DNA from: Thiospirochaeta perfilievii
GTDB taxonomy: Bacteria; Spirochaetota; Spirochaetia; DSM-2461
Assembly: GCF_008329945.1 (NCBI RefSeq)
Contig: NZ_CP035807.1
Span: 3,534,001 to 3,598,000, forward strand
Length of the DNA stretch: 64,000 nt
Reading direction: 5' to 3'
This document shows positions 38,162 to 51,016 of the stretch, one piece after another. The position numbers and the translations under genes were made by a program. Below the pieces are notes generated by a model. The model made no database searches. It saw nothing but the letters and a program-made list of their open reading frames with translations, and was not told where the DNA came from. Position 1 is the first letter of the stretch. Every line of letters begins with the position of its first letter.

Positions 38162-39508
38162 CTAGAGTTCTTCTATAGCAGAAAGTGCGTGTTTTTTAAT
38201 ATTTTTATTTTTATCTGTTGTTGATAATGTAACTAACTTCTCTTTAAATTCTGATAGCTTGTTAAGCCTTATTCCTTGAATAGCATATAAACGGTAGATA
38301 TAATTATCATCAGCTAGTAGCTTGTTATATAGGTCTACTCCAAATTTATACTCTTTATTAACAAAGAATTTAATAGTAGCATCTAATATTGGCTTTCTCT
38401 TCTCTAGTCTATCCTTGTTATATCTCTCTTCAATTGATGGGTAAATCCAATCTACATTATGCTCTATAAGTTTTTCAATTGCCAATATCTTTTGTGTATC
38501 ACTATATGATTTTTCAGTATAAACTTCCTTAAGGAAATCTCTACACTCTTCACTATCTATATCTCCAATTGCGTAAAAAGCCTTCTTTTGTATCTTAGTT
38601 TCAGGATCTTTAAGAGCTTTATATTTTAATATATCAAAAGCTTTTGTTACTTTTTTATCTCCTAATGCTTCAATTGCTTTTTCACGAATTGACCAGTGAG
38701 GATCCCTAAGGGACTGTATTAATATGTTATCCATATCAGGAGATGAGAACTTTCCAAGAGCTTCTAATGCGCTTAATCTTAGCAGATAGTTAGTTCTATT
38801 CCCTAGGCATCTCTTAAGCACAGGAATCCCTTCTTCATCTCCAATTTCCCCGAGACTATAACATACAGCATTTCTTATAGTTGTCTCTTCGTCCTCATCA
38901 TCAGCAATTGGTATTAATAGCTTAATAGCTTCTTTAGATTTTATACTTCCTAGGGTTTTTATTACCTGAACATATACACTTTCTTCTGTATCATCATCTT
39001 CTAGATAGGATAATAGAGTTTTTTCCTGGGATTTAACTCTATTTTTACCTATTAATTTCATCGCTGCGATTACAATTTTATCATTATCACTATCAAGTAT
39101 AGATCCAATATCGGAGATTGCTTTTTTTGACTCAATTTCACTTAAATAATCAATACAAGATATGGCATAGTTGTCGCTGAATTCCTCTTGATAAATGATT
39201 AAATCAAATACTTTTAAGGCTTCATCTTCGCCATCACTAATTTCCATTTGGGTATAATAATCTAATATTGCAAGTTTAAGAGATTCATCATATGTACTCT
39301 CTAATATAGAGTTTAACTCCTTATTAAAACCCGTAATTTTATCTTTTTTTAATTTTGCTATTAACTCTTTAACTTCAGAATCGATTCCATAAAGTAGAGT
39401 TTCACTCCTTTCTTGATCTATAGAAACTATTTTTTCATTAGGTTCTTCAGAAAAGATTACACATGTTAAATAGATGATATAGATTAAAGAAAGAAGTGTT
39501 TTTTTCAT
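38162..39508 (-). CDS. exported HEAT-repeat protein
   Basis: 448 residues with an N-terminal signal peptide (about 1-20). About residues 100-440 consist of HEAT-like helical repeats (AISDIGSILDSDNDKIVIAAMKLIG, AVCYSLGEIGDEEGIPVLKRCL, PHWSIREKAIEALGD). These form protein-binding scaffolds; no catalytic motif is seen. It is the last gene of the rpsO-to-tgt minus-strand cluster, directly after tgt with no gap. Spirochaete genomes often carry a HEAT-repeat protein next to tgt. Confidence 0.8.
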   Translation of the reverse strand: MKKTLLSLIYIIYLTCVIFSEEPNEKIVSIDQERSETLLYGIDSEVKELIAKLKKDKITGFNKELNSILESTYDESLKLAILDYYTQMEISDGEDEALKVFDLIIYQEEFSDNYAISCIDYLSEIESKKAISDIGSILDSDNDKIVIAAMKLIGKNRVKSQEKTLLSYLEDDDTEESVYVQVIKTLGSIKSKEAIKLLIPIADDEDEETTIRNAVCYSLGEIGDEEGIPVLKRCLGNRTNYLLRLSALEALGKFSSPDMDNILIQSLRDPHWSIREKAIEALGDKKVTKAFDILKYKALKDPETKIQKKAFYAIGDIDSEECRDFLKEVYTEKSYSDTQKILAIEKLIEHNVDWIYPSIEERYNKDRLEKRKPILDATIKFFVNKEYKFGVDLYNKLLADDNYIYRLYAIQGIRLNKLSEFKEKLVTLSTTDKNKNIKKHALSAIEEL

Positions 39509-41723
<2,215 letters not shown>

Positions 41724-41724
<1 letters not shown>

Positions 41725-42992
41725 TATTTTTTAAACCTTATTGGGATTATTATTGCTGTTATAAGTAAAACAAAAATGTTAGGAATAGCCATAATCAGTA
41801 GTGTATTCCCTACCCCTTTATATGCATATATTTTGGTCCCCATTAAAAGTGACCAGTAAACTATTGTAATAAATAGTCCTACACCAAAACCCATCATCTT
41901 TCCGCTTCTTTTATTTGTTAAACCTAATGGGAATGCTAATAATAAAAAACTTAGACATGATAGAGGTATTAGAATCTTTTGGTATAATCCTATTTGCCAA
42001 CCTAGTAGTTCTCTGCTTTTAATTTTTGATGAGGACTTTTTTATATAATCTCTTTGTAAGTTTTGTAAACGATTTATGCTCTGGGCATTTATAGATTTCA
42101 TAGATATTAGTGTATTATACTCTTCTTCAATTTTACTTTTTATACTGTAGGATTCTAGAATGTCTGTTTTGACTTTAGAACTTAACTTATCCTTTATTCT
42201 TCTTACACCTTTATATATATCAACACTTCTCATCTCCTCTGGGGTTATTGAAGTGTTGGTTGTCTGCATATCACTAAATAGGATGTTATACTTCATTGAA
42301 TCACTGGTAAAATATTCAAACTCAGATGATTTATGCTCATCTGCAGAGAGTGAAAAGACACTGTTTAAAGATAGAGTTAATAAACCCTGTTGTAACTCAC
42401 CATCTAACATCTTCGCCTTTTCTGCCATAATAACTCTATTTAAGCCATCTTCATTTCTATCAATTATTACAAGATCTTCTATTCCAGTTTCACTATTAAC
42501 ATCACCATTGATAATTACTCTATCCTTATAAATTTTAGTAGAAAATGGTTTTAAAATAAGGTCAGGATTTCTTTGAATCAACTCTCTTCTTAATTTTCTT
42601 GACTTAGAATTACCTAAAGGTTGTAAATAGTCATTTATGATAAATGAGATAATTGATAGCACTATCCCAATAAATATTATTGGGATATATATTTTGAAGT
42701 ATGATATTCCGGATGATAGACAGGCTAAAATTTCATTATCAAATGATAGTTTACCAATAGCCATTAAAGCTCCTACTAAGACTCCAAATGGGAAGGATAA
42801 GGCAATTACTATAGGTAGAGAGTACCAAACTAGTTTTAGGACTTCGATAAAGGGCATCTCTTTTAACATCTGTCCCATAATATAGAGGATTTGATTTACA
42901 AAAAAAACAAAAAAGAAGAAAAGGAAACTTATTAAAAAGGAGAATAAAATTTCTTTAACTAAATATCTATTAATAATTGATGATCTTATCAT
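41724..42992 (-). CDS. lptF: LptF/LptG-family permease (first of pair)
   Basis: 422 residues with the same six-helix layout, starting MIRSSIINRYLVKEIL. The conserved FGVLVGALMAIGKLSFDNEILACLSSGIS segment is present. It is longer than most relatives because of an inserted charged helical stretch (about residues 255-325, KIEEEYNTLISMKSINAQS) before the last membrane helices. The pairing with the second permease supports a role in outer-membrane lipid export. Confidence 0.8.
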
Positions 42993-44021
42993 TTAATAAT
43001 TATACTCCTGAACTGTAACACCTTTTTTTATATTACCTAATATTATGTTTTTTTCATACAATTCGATAGAAGTTATATTGTTGGTTTCTAAAAAAGTATC
43101 AATAGATTCAAAATAGTTTCTATTTTCTATCTCAACATATAACCCATCTCCAATAAATGAGACAACTTTTATATTATTACTCAGTGCAATAGATGATACA
43201 GAGAGATCTGGATAGATTACCTCTACAGAGTTATCCTCAATATTCCACTTTATTAGACCTCTTTTAGCACTACCAATCCAGAATACATTATTTAACATTT
43301 TTATATCTAATATGTTTTTATTAAATAATTGGATGGGTAACTTTGTCCTTGATAAAAAAATATCTTTTTCAATATTATATATATAGAGTCCCTGTCTCAT
43401 TGAGCCAATGTAGAGATTGTTGTCATTTATAAATAGAGTTGAGATATATTCATCATTTAAATTTATTTTTCTGAAAATATTATTATTAGTATCAAAACTC
43501 CATAGACCGTAACCTAGAGTGGAAATATATAGAATACCATTATGAAAAACAATATCTGTGGCCCTAGATATTTCATTTCTGAAAATATGTGTATATATTT
43601 TATCATTTTTTTTATTGATTTCTAAAACTCTATCACTTTGAAGCACTAAAATCTTATTATTGTTATCAATTATTTTTTTAATTGAGAAATCTTTTATTGT
43701 ATATTCATCTTCTAGGAAAACTTTAAGATCACCAGTGTAAATATTATATCTAAGGAGTTCTCCTCCTAATTTTCCTATCCAGAGGTCACTATCAATTAGT
43801 TTTAAAGTAGAGATAGATCCAGAAGTTAAAACTTTTTTTTTCTCATTAATTCCATTAAATGTATCTTCAATATCTGTTTCTAATAATTCTTTAAACTTTT
43901 CCGAATTAGGAAAAGAAACTGTTTTAACAATAGTAGGTTTACTATTTTCTACTGTTGTACAGGAGATAAGAAATAACAGAATAGGAATTTTAAAGACCTG
44001 TCGAACCAAATCCGCCTTCAC
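42993..44021 (-). CDS. lipoprotein with beta-propeller repeats
   Basis: 342 residues. The N-terminus ([13 protein letters not shown]) is a lipoprotein signal with lipobox LISC. The body repeats units such as [32 protein letters not shown] and [16 protein letters not shown], the pattern of two-component-regulator-type propellers. The start is uncertain: GTG 44021 or TTG 44009, the latter giving a more compact signal. It overlaps the end of dut by up to 32 bases and abuts the first lpt permease gene, so a role in envelope transport is possible but unproven. Confidence 0.7.
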   Translation of the reverse strand: MKADLVRQVFKIPILLFLISCTTVENSKPTIVKTVSFPNSEKFKELLETDIEDTFNGINEKKKVLTSGSISTLKLIDSDLWIGKLGGELLRYNIYTGDLKVFLEDEYTIKDFSIKKIIDNNNKILVLQSDRVLEINKKNDKIYTHIFRNEISRATDIVFHNGILYISTLGYGLWSFDTNNNIFRKINLNDEYISTLFINDNNLYIGSMRQGLYIYNIEKDIFLSRTKLPIQLFNKNILDIKMLNNVFWIGSAKRGLIKWNIEDNSVEVIYPDLSVSSIALSNNIKVVSFIGDGLYVEIENRNYFESIDTFLETNNITSIELYEKNIILGNIKKGVTVQEYNY

Positions 44022-44418
44022 CTCTAGTTGTTTGATTTAATTTAATATCTTTTTGAAAATTAGCTTTAATAACTGGAGCTATAACTAGCTGTGCAATTCT
44101 ATCTAAATTACTAACGATAAAATCATTTTGACCAAGATTAATTAAAATTACCTTAATCTCTCCCCTATAATCAGAGTCAATTGTTCCTGGTGTATTTAAT
44201 ACTGTAACTCCATACTTAGCTGCAAGTCCTGATCTAGGTCTAACTTGTGCTTCATACCCTTTAGGTATTTCTAAATAGATACCTGTAGGGATTATAGATC
44301 TCTCTAGTGGTTTTATTACTATATCTTTATCAATAAAAGCCTGGATGTCAGCTCCTGCAGCTTCTTCTGAATGGTACTTAGGTGTATTAGTACTATATTT
44401 TATATCAATTGTTTTCAT
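43990..44418 (-). CDS. dut: dUTP diphosphatase
   Basis: 142 residues from the ATG at 44418, which has an AGTAGGA site. Earlier in-frame starts would read back through the pnp terminator. Dut removes dUTP and supplies dUMP. Trimeric dUTPase motifs: [22 protein letters not shown] (motif II), [15 protein letters not shown] (motif III, catalytic Asp), RIAQLVIAP (IV) and the C-terminal [11 protein letters not shown] (V). Confidence 0.95.
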   Translation of the reverse strand: MKTIDIKYSTNTPKYHSEEAAGADIQAFIDKDIVIKPLERSIIPTGIYLEIPKGYEAQVRPRSGLAAKYGVTVLNTPGTIDSDYRGEIKVILINLGQNDFIVSNLDRIAQLVIAPVIKANFQKDIKLNQTTRGEGGFGSTGL

Positions 44419-44436
44419 ATTATTCCTACTATAAAA

Positions 44437-44458
44437 AAGGCAGCTTAAAAGCTGCCTT
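44437..44458 (-). terminator. intrinsic terminator of pnp
   Basis: On the minus strand, AAGGCAGCT and AGCTGCCTT form a 9-bp stem with a 4-base loop, followed by a run of T (44431-44436). It sits four bases beyond the pnp stop and just ahead of the dut ribosome-binding site, separating the two genes transcriptionally. Confidence 0.85.
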
Positions 44459-44461
44459 GTA

Positions 44462-46603
44462 TTATTTTCTTTGTGGTCTATCACCTTGCGGTCTAGGAGG
44501 TCTACTAGGTGTTCTTTGAGGCTTCCAATCAGGATTATCAGCATCCACAATACTTAAATTAAGTCTACCCATTCGGTCTACTTCAATAAGTCTTACTTTA
44601 ACTTCTTGTCCCTCTTTTAATGCATCAGAAACTTTTTGAACTCTCTCTTTTGCAATTTTAGAGATATGACATAAACCCTCTTTCCCTGGTAATATTTCAA
44701 TAAAAGCACCAAAATCTGTTAGTCTTGTTACTTTTCCTGTGTATATATTACCAGCTTCAGGGTCTTCTACCATTCCTCTAATATCAGCTTCACAAGCTTC
44801 GGCTTGAGCTGATGTAGCTGCAAAAATAGTTAATAATCCACTCTCTTCAATATTAACCTTAGCAGTATATTTCTCAGATAATCCTTTTATGTTTTTTCCA
44901 CCAGGTCCAATTATCATACCTATTTTGTCTGTAGGAACTTTGAAACTAATAGTCTTAGGAACATTTTCAGGAATGTTATCTGATGGTTCAGAAATTACAC
45001 TGTTCATTCTCTCTAAGATATGAAGTCTACCTTCATGGGCTTGGTTTAATGCTACAGTCATAACCTCTTTACTAATACCTGAAATCTTAATATCCATTTG
45101 GAATGCAGTAATTCCATTTTTAGTACCAGCAACCTTAAAATCCATATCTCCCATATGATCTTCTTCACCAAGAATATCAGATAGTACTTGGAATTTATCT
45201 CCCTCTTTAATTAGACCCATAGCTATACCTGCAACAGGACTTTTAATTGGAACACCAGCTGCTAACATAGATAGAGATCCACTACAAATAGTAGCTTGGG
45301 AAGAGGACCCATTTGATTCTAATATTTCAGAAACTATTCTAATAGTGTATGGGTAGATATCTTTTGGAGGTAAAACTGGCTCTAAAGCTCTAAAAGCTAA
45401 ATGACCATGTCCTATCTCTCTTCTACCTGTCATAAGTCTTCCAACCTCACCAACTGAATAAGGAGGAAAGTTGTAATGAAGCATAAACCGCTCTCGTTTA
45501 TCACCATCAATATTATCTAATATCTGCTCATCTAATGCTGAACCTAAAGTAACAACACCTAGGGATTGAGTCTCTCCCCTAGTAAATAGTGCTGAACCAT
45601 GGGCTTTTGCTAAGATACCAATTTCAGAAGTAATTGCTCTAATAGTCTTTGGATCCCTACCATCACATCGTAACTGTTTTTCAATTACTGCAGCACGCAT
45701 TATTTTCTTCTCTATTTCGTTAAAAAGTTTACTAAATAGAGGTTTTGTCTCATCTGTGATATTTTCAGCAAATTTCTCTGCTGCTGCATTTTTTACTTCT
45801 TTTAAAGCTGCTAATCTCTCAAATTTACCTTTAACAAATGATGCTTCTTCAATAAGCGGAGATAAATACTCCTCCATTGCTTCACTGTTTTCTAAAACTA
45901 AAGCAGATTCATGAAAACCTAACTTCTCTTTACCACAGGCATCCTGGAATTCCTGCATAAATACTAAAAAGTCTTTTAAAAACTCTTCGGCTTTACTTAT
46001 TGCTCCAAGCATCTGGTCTTCGGAAACTTCTTTTCCTCCACCCTCTACCATGCATATACCATCGTTAGTTGCACCAACAACAATATCTAAAACAGATTCA
46101 TCAATTTGATCAAAGGTTGGATTAATAACATACTCATCATTAACTAATGCAACTCTTACAGCCCCCACTGGGCCATTGAAAGGTATGTCTGAAATCATAA
46201 CTGCTGCAAATGCACCAATCATACCTAAGATGTCCGGTGGGTTAATTTGGTCTGTTGAAACAACTGTAGGAACAACTTGTAGTTCTCTGCTGAAAGCCTT
46301 ATAAAAAAGAGGTCTCATTGGCCTATCAATTAATCTTGATACTAAGATCTCTTTATCTTTAGGTCGAGCTTCTCTTTTTAAGAATCCACCAGGTATTTTA
46401 CCAGCTGCATAATACTTTTCGTTATACTCAACTGTTACTGGAACAAAGTCTAATCCCTCTTTTGGTTCAGAAGAACAACATGCTGTGGCTAACACTTCAC
46501 TTCCACCTAAACGAACGATAACTGCACCGTTTGCCTGCTTTGCCATTCTTCCTGTTTCAAGAATTAGCTCTTGCCCATTAATTTCAAATTTTGCTGTATA
46601 CAT
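44462..46603 (-). CDS. pnp: polyribonucleotide nucleotidyltransferase (PNPase)
   Basis: 713 residues. PNPase is a phosphorolytic 3'-5' exoribonuclease. Two RNase PH domains flank a helical domain; the KH domain ([16 protein letters not shown], about 560) and S1 domain ([31 protein letters not shown], about 620) follow. The C-terminal tail ends [13 protein letters not shown]. The rpsO-pnp order is near-universal, and the 17-base gap suggests co-transcription. Confidence 0.97.
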   Translation of the reverse strand: MYTAKFEINGQELILETGRMAKQANGAVIVRLGGSEVLATACCSSEPKEGLDFVPVTVEYNEKYYAAGKIPGGFLKREARPKDKEILVSRLIDRPMRPLFYKAFSRELQVVPTVVSTDQINPPDILGMIGAFAAVMISDIPFNGPVGAVRVALVNDEYVINPTFDQIDESVLDIVVGATNDGICMVEGGGKEVSEDQMLGAISKAEEFLKDFLVFMQEFQDACGKEKLGFHESALVLENSEAMEEYLSPLIEEASFVKGKFERLAALKEVKNAAAEKFAENITDETKPLFSKLFNEIEKKIMRAAVIEKQLRCDGRDPKTIRAITSEIGILAKAHGSALFTRGETQSLGVVTLGSALDEQILDNIDGDKRERFMLHYNFPPYSVGEVGRLMTGRREIGHGHLAFRALEPVLPPKDIYPYTIRIVSEILESNGSSSQATICSGSLSMLAAGVPIKSPVAGIAMGLIKEGDKFQVLSDILGEEDHMGDMDFKVAGTKNGITAFQMDIKISGISKEVMTVALNQAHEGRLHILERMNSVISEPSDNIPENVPKTISFKVPTDKIGMIIGPGGKNIKGLSEKYTAKVNIEESGLLTIFAATSAQAEACEADIRGMVEDPEAGNIYTGKVTRLTDFGAFIEILPGKEGLCHISKIAKERVQKVSDALKEGQEVKVRLIEVDRMGRLNLSIVDADNPDWKPQRTPSRPPRPQGDRPQRK

Positions 46604-46620
46604 TTTTAGTCCTTGTTTTT

Positions 46621-46887
46621 TTATCTTCTAAGTCCAAGTTTTGCTATCAATTCTCGGTACGCTTCTAAGTTTGTTCTCTTTAAGTATTTTTGTAATCTCT
46701 TTCTTTGTCCAATCATTTTTAAAAGACCAGTTCTTGAGTGGTGATCTTTTTTGTGTTCGCTAAAGTGATTTTGTAAATCCTTTATTCTCGCTGTTAATAA
46801 AGCAATCTGAACCTCTGTAGATCCTGTGTTTTTAGTATCACCACCAAAATCAGCGACGATTTGTTCTTTTTGTTCTTTTGTAAGCAT
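46621..46887 (-). CDS. rpsO: 30S ribosomal protein S15
   Basis: 88 residues. S15 binds 16S rRNA early in 30S assembly. Typical blocks are [49 protein letters not shown] and [12 protein letters not shown] good AAGGAGAGC site precedes the ATG and a TATAAT hexamer lies just upstream. The 216-base gap to the divergent pyrE holds control regions for both genes. Confidence 0.97.
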   Translation of the reverse strand: MLTKEQKEQIVADFGGDTKNTGSTEVQIALLTARIKDLQNHFSEHKKDHHSRTGLLKMIGQRKRLQKYLKRTNLEAYRELIAKLGLRR

Positions 46888-47103
46888 TTTATGCTCTCCT
46901 TAATATCTATTATTATACTTTATTTTTTTAAACCAGATAGAGTAAAGTAACACCTTGCAATAACCAGTAAGAAATAAAGTCAATTTATTAAAATTAACCT
47001 CTATAGTTTAATTGTATTTGACTAAAAGTCAATATCTACTTTAGTTCTGGTAGGTATTAACAGTAATTTTATATTAGGATATATTATTACAAAAGGAGTT
47101 AAT

Positions 47104-47778
47104 GTGAAACAATATAAGAAAGATTTTATACATTTTATGATAGAAGCAGGAGTACTTGTTTTTGGTGATTTTACCACTAAAAGTGGTAGAAAGACACCTT
47201 TTTTTATAAATGCTGGAAATTATAAAACCGGAGAACATCTCTCTCGATTAGGGGACTTTTATGCAGAAGCAATTGATGAGAACTTTAGTGATTTTAATAT
47301 ATTGTATGGTCCAGCATATAAAGGTATTCCACTTGCTGTAACAACAACAATCTCTTTAAACAAATTAAAAAATAGAAATGTTGCATTTTGTTCTAATAGA
47401 AAAGAGGTTAAGGATCATGGTGATACTGGTATCCTACTTGGTAGTAAGTTAAAAGATGGGGATAAGCTTTTAATAATTGAAGATGTAACAACAGCTGGTA
47501 CATCAATTTATGAAAATATGCCAATAATTAAAGCTCAGGGAGATGTTGATGTTTTAGGTTTAATAATCTCTGTGGATAGAATGGAAAAGGGACTTGGAGA
47601 TAGATCTGCATTCTCTGAACTTAAAGATAAATTTGGTTTTAAACCATGCTCTATTGTAACTATGGAAGAGGTTGTTCAATATTTACATAACAGGGAAATA
47701 GATGGACAGATAATTATTGATGATAAGATGAAGTCTAAAATAGATGAGTACTACTCTATTTATGGAGCTTCAAAATAA
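47104..47778 (+). CDS. pyrE: orotate phosphoribosyltransferase
   Basis: 224 residues. PyrE joins orotate to PRPP in pyrimidine synthesis. Features: FTTKSGRKTPFFINAGNY, ILYGPAYKGIPLA, the Lys-rich FCSNRKEVKDHGD loop and the PRPP motif LLIIEDVTTAGTSI. GTG start preceded by AAAAGGAG. It is a single gene with its own terminator-like hairpin. Confidence 0.94.
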   Translation: MKQYKKDFIHFMIEAGVLVFGDFTTKSGRKTPFFINAGNYKTGEHLSRLGDFYAEAIDENFSDFNILYGPAYKGIPLAVTTTISLNKLKNRNVAFCSNRKEVKDHGDTGILLGSKLKDGDKLLIIEDVTTAGTSIYENMPIIKAQGDVDVLGLIISVDRMEKGLGDRSAFSELKDKFGFKPCSIVTMEEVVQYLHNREIDGQIIIDDKMKSKIDEYYSIYGASK

Positions 47779-47785
47779 TGAGTTA

Positions 47786-47813
47786 AAGCCCTTAAGAGCT
47801 ATATTAAGGGCTT
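47786..47813 (+). terminator. hairpin after pyrE
   Basis: AAGCCCTTAA and TTAAGGGCTT form a perfect 10-bp stem with an 8-base loop, starting seven bases after the pyrE stop. No immediate T tract follows (AGATTAAAAAAG), so it may need other factors or act mainly as an mRNA 3' end. The rest of the gap to 47976 shows no gene. Confidence 0.6.
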
Positions 47814-47976
47814 AGATTAAAAAAGTTTTACATGTTAATTGTTTTTTCTAATTTTTTTATATATATAAATGTATTAATGCCTACCTATCTTTTAATATGC
47901 TATTAAAACATCTAGTTTCTTGACGATTATTATTTATTTAAGTATTATCTACCAATATTTTTAAAAAGGTTTTTAT

Positions 47977-48501
47977 ATGAAAAAAATATTATTATTAGGA
48001 TATATTATATCTCTTTCATCACTATTCTCTGTAGAGACAAAATTTGCAGTAAGTGGTAGTTATTATAATGAGTTAATGCTTAAACCTGGAGTATCTTTAT
48101 GTAGTGAGGTTGAAGTAGCATTAAATGATAAAAACTCATTGATACTTGGTATACCAACAATTAATTATTTCTACTATCCAGGGAGTAGTCAATCCATCTC
48201 AATTTTCCCAGAAGTTACATATTTATATAGGTCTTCAAAAAGTTTCTTTATCGGCTTATCAATTGGATCAGGAGTTTCAATAAAAGAGTACATCGTTCCT
48301 GTTTATGATAGGTATGGAAATATAAGTAATAAGAATAAAGAGTATCAAAGTATCTCTTTAGCTGGAATTGTTTTTGGTTTTGATAACTTTTATGAGGGAG
48401 AGTTTGAAGCTTCTTTAGGGTGGAAAGGATTATATCCATATAATTTAGGATTCCAACATCAACCTTATTTTCAAGTTGGTTATAGGAGGTATATAAAATG
48501 A
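47977..48501 (+). CDS. small exported protein, outer-membrane beta-barrel-like
   Basis: 174 residues with signal peptide about 1-19 (MKKILLLGYIISLSSLFSV). The mature part alternates strands with aromatic girdles (SISIFPEVTYLYRS, FFIGLSIGSGVSIKEY, FEASLGWKGLYPYNLGF) and ends YFQVGYRRYIK, as an eight-stranded barrel might. No family is recognised. It is coupled to the hydrolase downstream by an ATGA overlap. Confidence 0.6.
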   Translation: MKKILLLGYIISLSSLFSVETKFAVSGSYYNELMLKPGVSLCSEVEVALNDKNSLILGIPTINYFYYPGSSQSISIFPEVTYLYRSSKSFFIGLSIGSGVSIKEYIVPVYDRYGNISNKNKEYQSISLAGIVFGFDNFYEGEFEASLGWKGLYPYNLGFQHQPYFQVGYRRYIK

Positions 48502-49541
48502 GAAAGATGCCTTTTTTTATACTACTATTAATACTTTTTTTTCAATCATGTTCTTTTTTAGAAGATACAGATGAACTAGTATACATGGAGTACGATGGAG
48601 CATATCTTCCTATTTATTCAAGGGGTAATAAGGATAGTGATGTTGTAATTTTATGGACCCATGGAGGTCCTGGATCTTCTGGTATGTATTATGGTGATAT
48701 TGATGAAATCTCATCCCTTCATAATGACTATCATATTATTTATTGGGATCAATTAAGTTCAGGTGGATCAATGGGGAATCCAGATAAAGATGATTTTACA
48801 GTTGAGAATTTTAGTAACCAATTAGATGGTGTTGTAAATATTGTAAATAATAGATATAAACCTAAAAAGTTATATCTACTTGGCCACTCTTGGGGTGGAT
48901 ATTTAGTCTCCTACTACCTAGCAGATAGTGTAGAACATCAGGAAAATTTTGAAGGGTTAATTCTGCTTAACCCAATATTAGATATACCTAGAGCTCTTAC
49001 CACAAGTATAGAGGATGTAGATAAGTATGCAAAAGATAAAATTAGCATTGGGGAAGAAGTAGATTTTTGGAAAGATGCTCTAGATTGGTATTCAGAGAAC
49101 TTAACTGATACAGGAATACTTATTGGTGAAAATATCGCAACTCACTATGACTTTATAGAGGAGACAGGTGGGATGCTTAAAAAGAGAGATCGAAATGATG
49201 AGTTAGAGTTTGAACTCGGCATAAAAATGGCCCTATTCTCACCTTTTCATTTTTATAATTACTACTCAAATCAGAGTAATATTAGAACATATTTACAGAT
49301 TGAAGACGCATCTTTAGACAATGTAAAGCATAACGGAGATCAAACTTTATCCAATATAACAATAAGAACTCTTTTTATTGCTGGAGAAGATGATAAGATT
49401 GCTTCAATAAAGATGAGTGAAGACTGGGAGGGACAGTTTGGATCAACGGTACAGTTTAAAGACTACTCTGATTGTGCCCATGCAGCATTTCTAGATAGAC
49501 CTGAAATGTTCTTGGATGATATTAGGGGTTTTGCAAAGTAA
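48498..49541 (+). CDS. alpha/beta hydrolase lipoprotein (prolyl aminopeptidase-like)
   Basis: 347 residues with a lipoprotein signal (LILFFQSC, Cys about 18). Motifs of the S33 peptidase/hydrolase family are HGGPGSSGMYYG (oxyanion hole), YWDQLSSGGS, the nucleophile elbow LLGHSWGGYLVSYY, Asp in FIAGEDDKI and the final His in SDCAHAAF. A surface- or periplasm-anchored peptidase or esterase is likely; the substrate cannot be told. Confidence 0.8.
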   Translation: MRKMPFFILLLILFFQSCSFLEDTDELVYMEYDGAYLPIYSRGNKDSDVVILWTHGGPGSSGMYYGDIDEISSLHNDYHIIYWDQLSSGGSMGNPDKDDFTVENFSNQLDGVVNIVNNRYKPKKLYLLGHSWGGYLVSYYLADSVEHQENFEGLILLNPILDIPRALTTSIEDVDKYAKDKISIGEEVDFWKDALDWYSENLTDTGILIGENIATHYDFIEETGGMLKKRDRNDELEFELGIKMALFSPFHFYNYYSNQSNIRTYLQIEDASLDNVKHNGDQTLSNITIRTLFIAGEDDKIASIKMSEDWEGQFGSTVQFKDYSDCAHAAFLDRPEMFLDDIRGFAK

Positions 49542-49583
49542 TTTTAAAAATACAAGATAAGACATTAATTATTTGATTTCTCG

Positions 49584-49612
49584 TTGACAAAAACTTTATA
49601 AGTAACTATTCT
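49584..49612 (+). promoter_or_regulatory. sigma70-type promoter of the MATE exporter gene
   Basis: A consensus TTGACA (49584-49589), a 17-base spacer and TATTCT (49607-49612, four of six matches). The predicted start would be near 49619, giving a leader of about 105 bases. Confidence 0.55.
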
Positions 49613-49617
49613 CTTCT

Positions 49618-49721
49618 CTAGAAAAGAGGGTGTACCTGGTTTTAGAGGTTCTTTAGGATTTCTTCCTGCGCTGAAACTGTTAAATGTCCCCTTTAGAAGG
49701 AATCCTTTTAACGGAGGATTC
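49618..49721 (+). promoter_or_regulatory. structured leader RNA of the MATE exporter, possible riboswitch
   Basis: An outer helix can form between CTAGA...GGG (49618-49630) and CCCC-TTTAG (49688-49696). Small hairpins lie inside: ACCT/AGGT around 49634 and AGGA/TCCT around 49655. After it, GAATCC (49700-49705) pairs with GGATTC (49716-49721), placing the GGAGG ribosome-binding site partly in the loop and partly in the stem, three bases before the ATG. An aptamer-like domain plus a site-hiding hairpin suggests translational control. It matches no riboswitch class that I can recall. Confidence 0.45.
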
Positions 49722-49723
49722 AA

Positions 49724-51016
49724 ATGATTAATATCTTAAAAAAATCAAAAACACTGCTCATTTTCTCTCTACCAATAATTGCAGGACAAATAGGACACAT
49801 GTTATTTACTCTTGGCGATACTGTTTTAATTGGTAGATACGGAACATCAGAATTATCAGCTCTTGGGATTTCTACAGCATTAAGTACACCATTTTTCCTA
49901 ATTGGTCTAGGTACAACTTATATTATTAGCCCACTAAAAGCTGGAAAATTAGCCTTAAAAGAGAGTACCAAGGGGTATCTATATACAACAATTATTATTG
50001 GGCTAATTATAGGATCAATGTTAAACATTATTGTGTTATTTCTTTCTAAAATTGTGATCTATATTGGGTACACACCTGAAGTAACTGGGCTAATTTCATC
50101 TTATTTAAGGATAACATCCTTCTCTATGATACCAGCTATTTTATTTCAGATATTCAAGGAAAACTTACAAGCGTATGAAAAAACAATGATTCCTAATGGA
50201 ATTATATTAATATTCAATGTTGTTAATATAATTTTAAACTATCTCTTTATTTTTGTTCTAGACCTAGGTATTGAAGGGGCTGCTATTGCAACAACTTTAT
50301 CAAGATTTTTAATGCTGATACCAATATCTCTATATACTTTAAAACATGTAAACAGAGAGAGAGTTTTTATATCAAGTTTATTTAAACTTGTACTAAGCAA
50401 AGGAATTCCAGTTGGGTTGAATACAGTTATTACTGCTGGAATGTTTTCAGTTGTAACTTTGATCTCTGGAAAATTTTCAGTAACTGCATCTGCTGCAAAT
50501 AATATTATAATTACCCTATCCTCCCTTACATATATGATCCCTGCATCAACTTCTAGTGCAGTATCTGTTAAAATTGGAGCTGCTTATTCTCTTAAAAACT
50601 TAAAAGAAGTCAAGGAGTATTATATTGGTTCTTTAATTATGGGGATTACAATAGCCTTAGTTACTGTTTTTATTCTTGTACTCTATCCTTATAAAATATT
50701 AGGATTAGTTTCTAAAGACCCAGAGGTTATTCAGTATGGCGCATCTATACTTTATATTGTCGCTATCTATCAAATACCTGATTTTATTCAAGAAATTTCT
50801 ATAGGTGTTTTAAGGGGATGTCGTGAAACTTTAAAGCCGATGATATTTACTGGAATAGGAATCTGGGGTATTGGATTTCCAATTGCTTTAATATTTAGTT
50901 TTGTTCTAAATATGGAGGTTAAGGGACTTTGGCTAGGTCTTACTGTTGGCTTAACAATTCTTTCTATATTTAACTCATTATTGGTAAGAAGCAAAATAGT
51001 TAATCCAAAATATTAA
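49724..51016 (+). CDS. MATE-family efflux transporter
   Basis: 430 residues with twelve predicted membrane helices. The family begins with the SLPIIAGQIGHMLFTLGDTVLIGRYG signature and repeats a related segment in the second half (GIPVGLNTVITAGMFSVVTLISG). MATE proteins export cationic drugs or metabolites using sodium or proton gradients. It sits alone between a structured leader and a decayed AraC gene. Confidence 0.9.
   Translation: MINILKKSKTLLIFSLPIIAGQIGHMLFTLGDTVLIGRYGTSELSALGISTALSTPFFLIGLGTTYIISPLKAGKLALKESTKGYLYTTIIIGLIIGSMLNIIVLFLSKIVIYIGYTPEVTGLISSYLRITSFSMIPAILFQIFKENLQAYEKTMIPNGIILIFNVVNIILNYLFIFVLDLGIEGAAIATTLSRFLMLIPISLYTLKHVNRERVFISSLFKLVLSKGIPVGLNTVITAGMFSVVTLISGKFSVTASAANNIIITLSSLTYMIPASTSSAVSVKIGAAYSLKNLKEVKEYYIGSLIMGITIALVTVFILVLYPYKILGLVSKDPEVIQYGASILYIVAIYQIPDFIQEISIGVLRGCRETLKPMIFTGIGIWGIGFPIALIFSFVLNMEVKGLWLGLTVGLTILSIFNSLLVRSKIVNPKY

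Noticed and set aside
44419-44550. Longer dut reading frame starting in the pnp coding region.
   Set aside because: It would read through the pnp terminator and end of pnp; the ATG at 44418 has its own ribosome-binding site and matches the family N-terminus.
49618-49721. MATE leader as a known riboswitch (guanidine/ykkC, fluoride, ZTP, preQ1).
   Set aside because: None of the conserved core motifs I know for these classes is visible; it is left as an unassigned structure.
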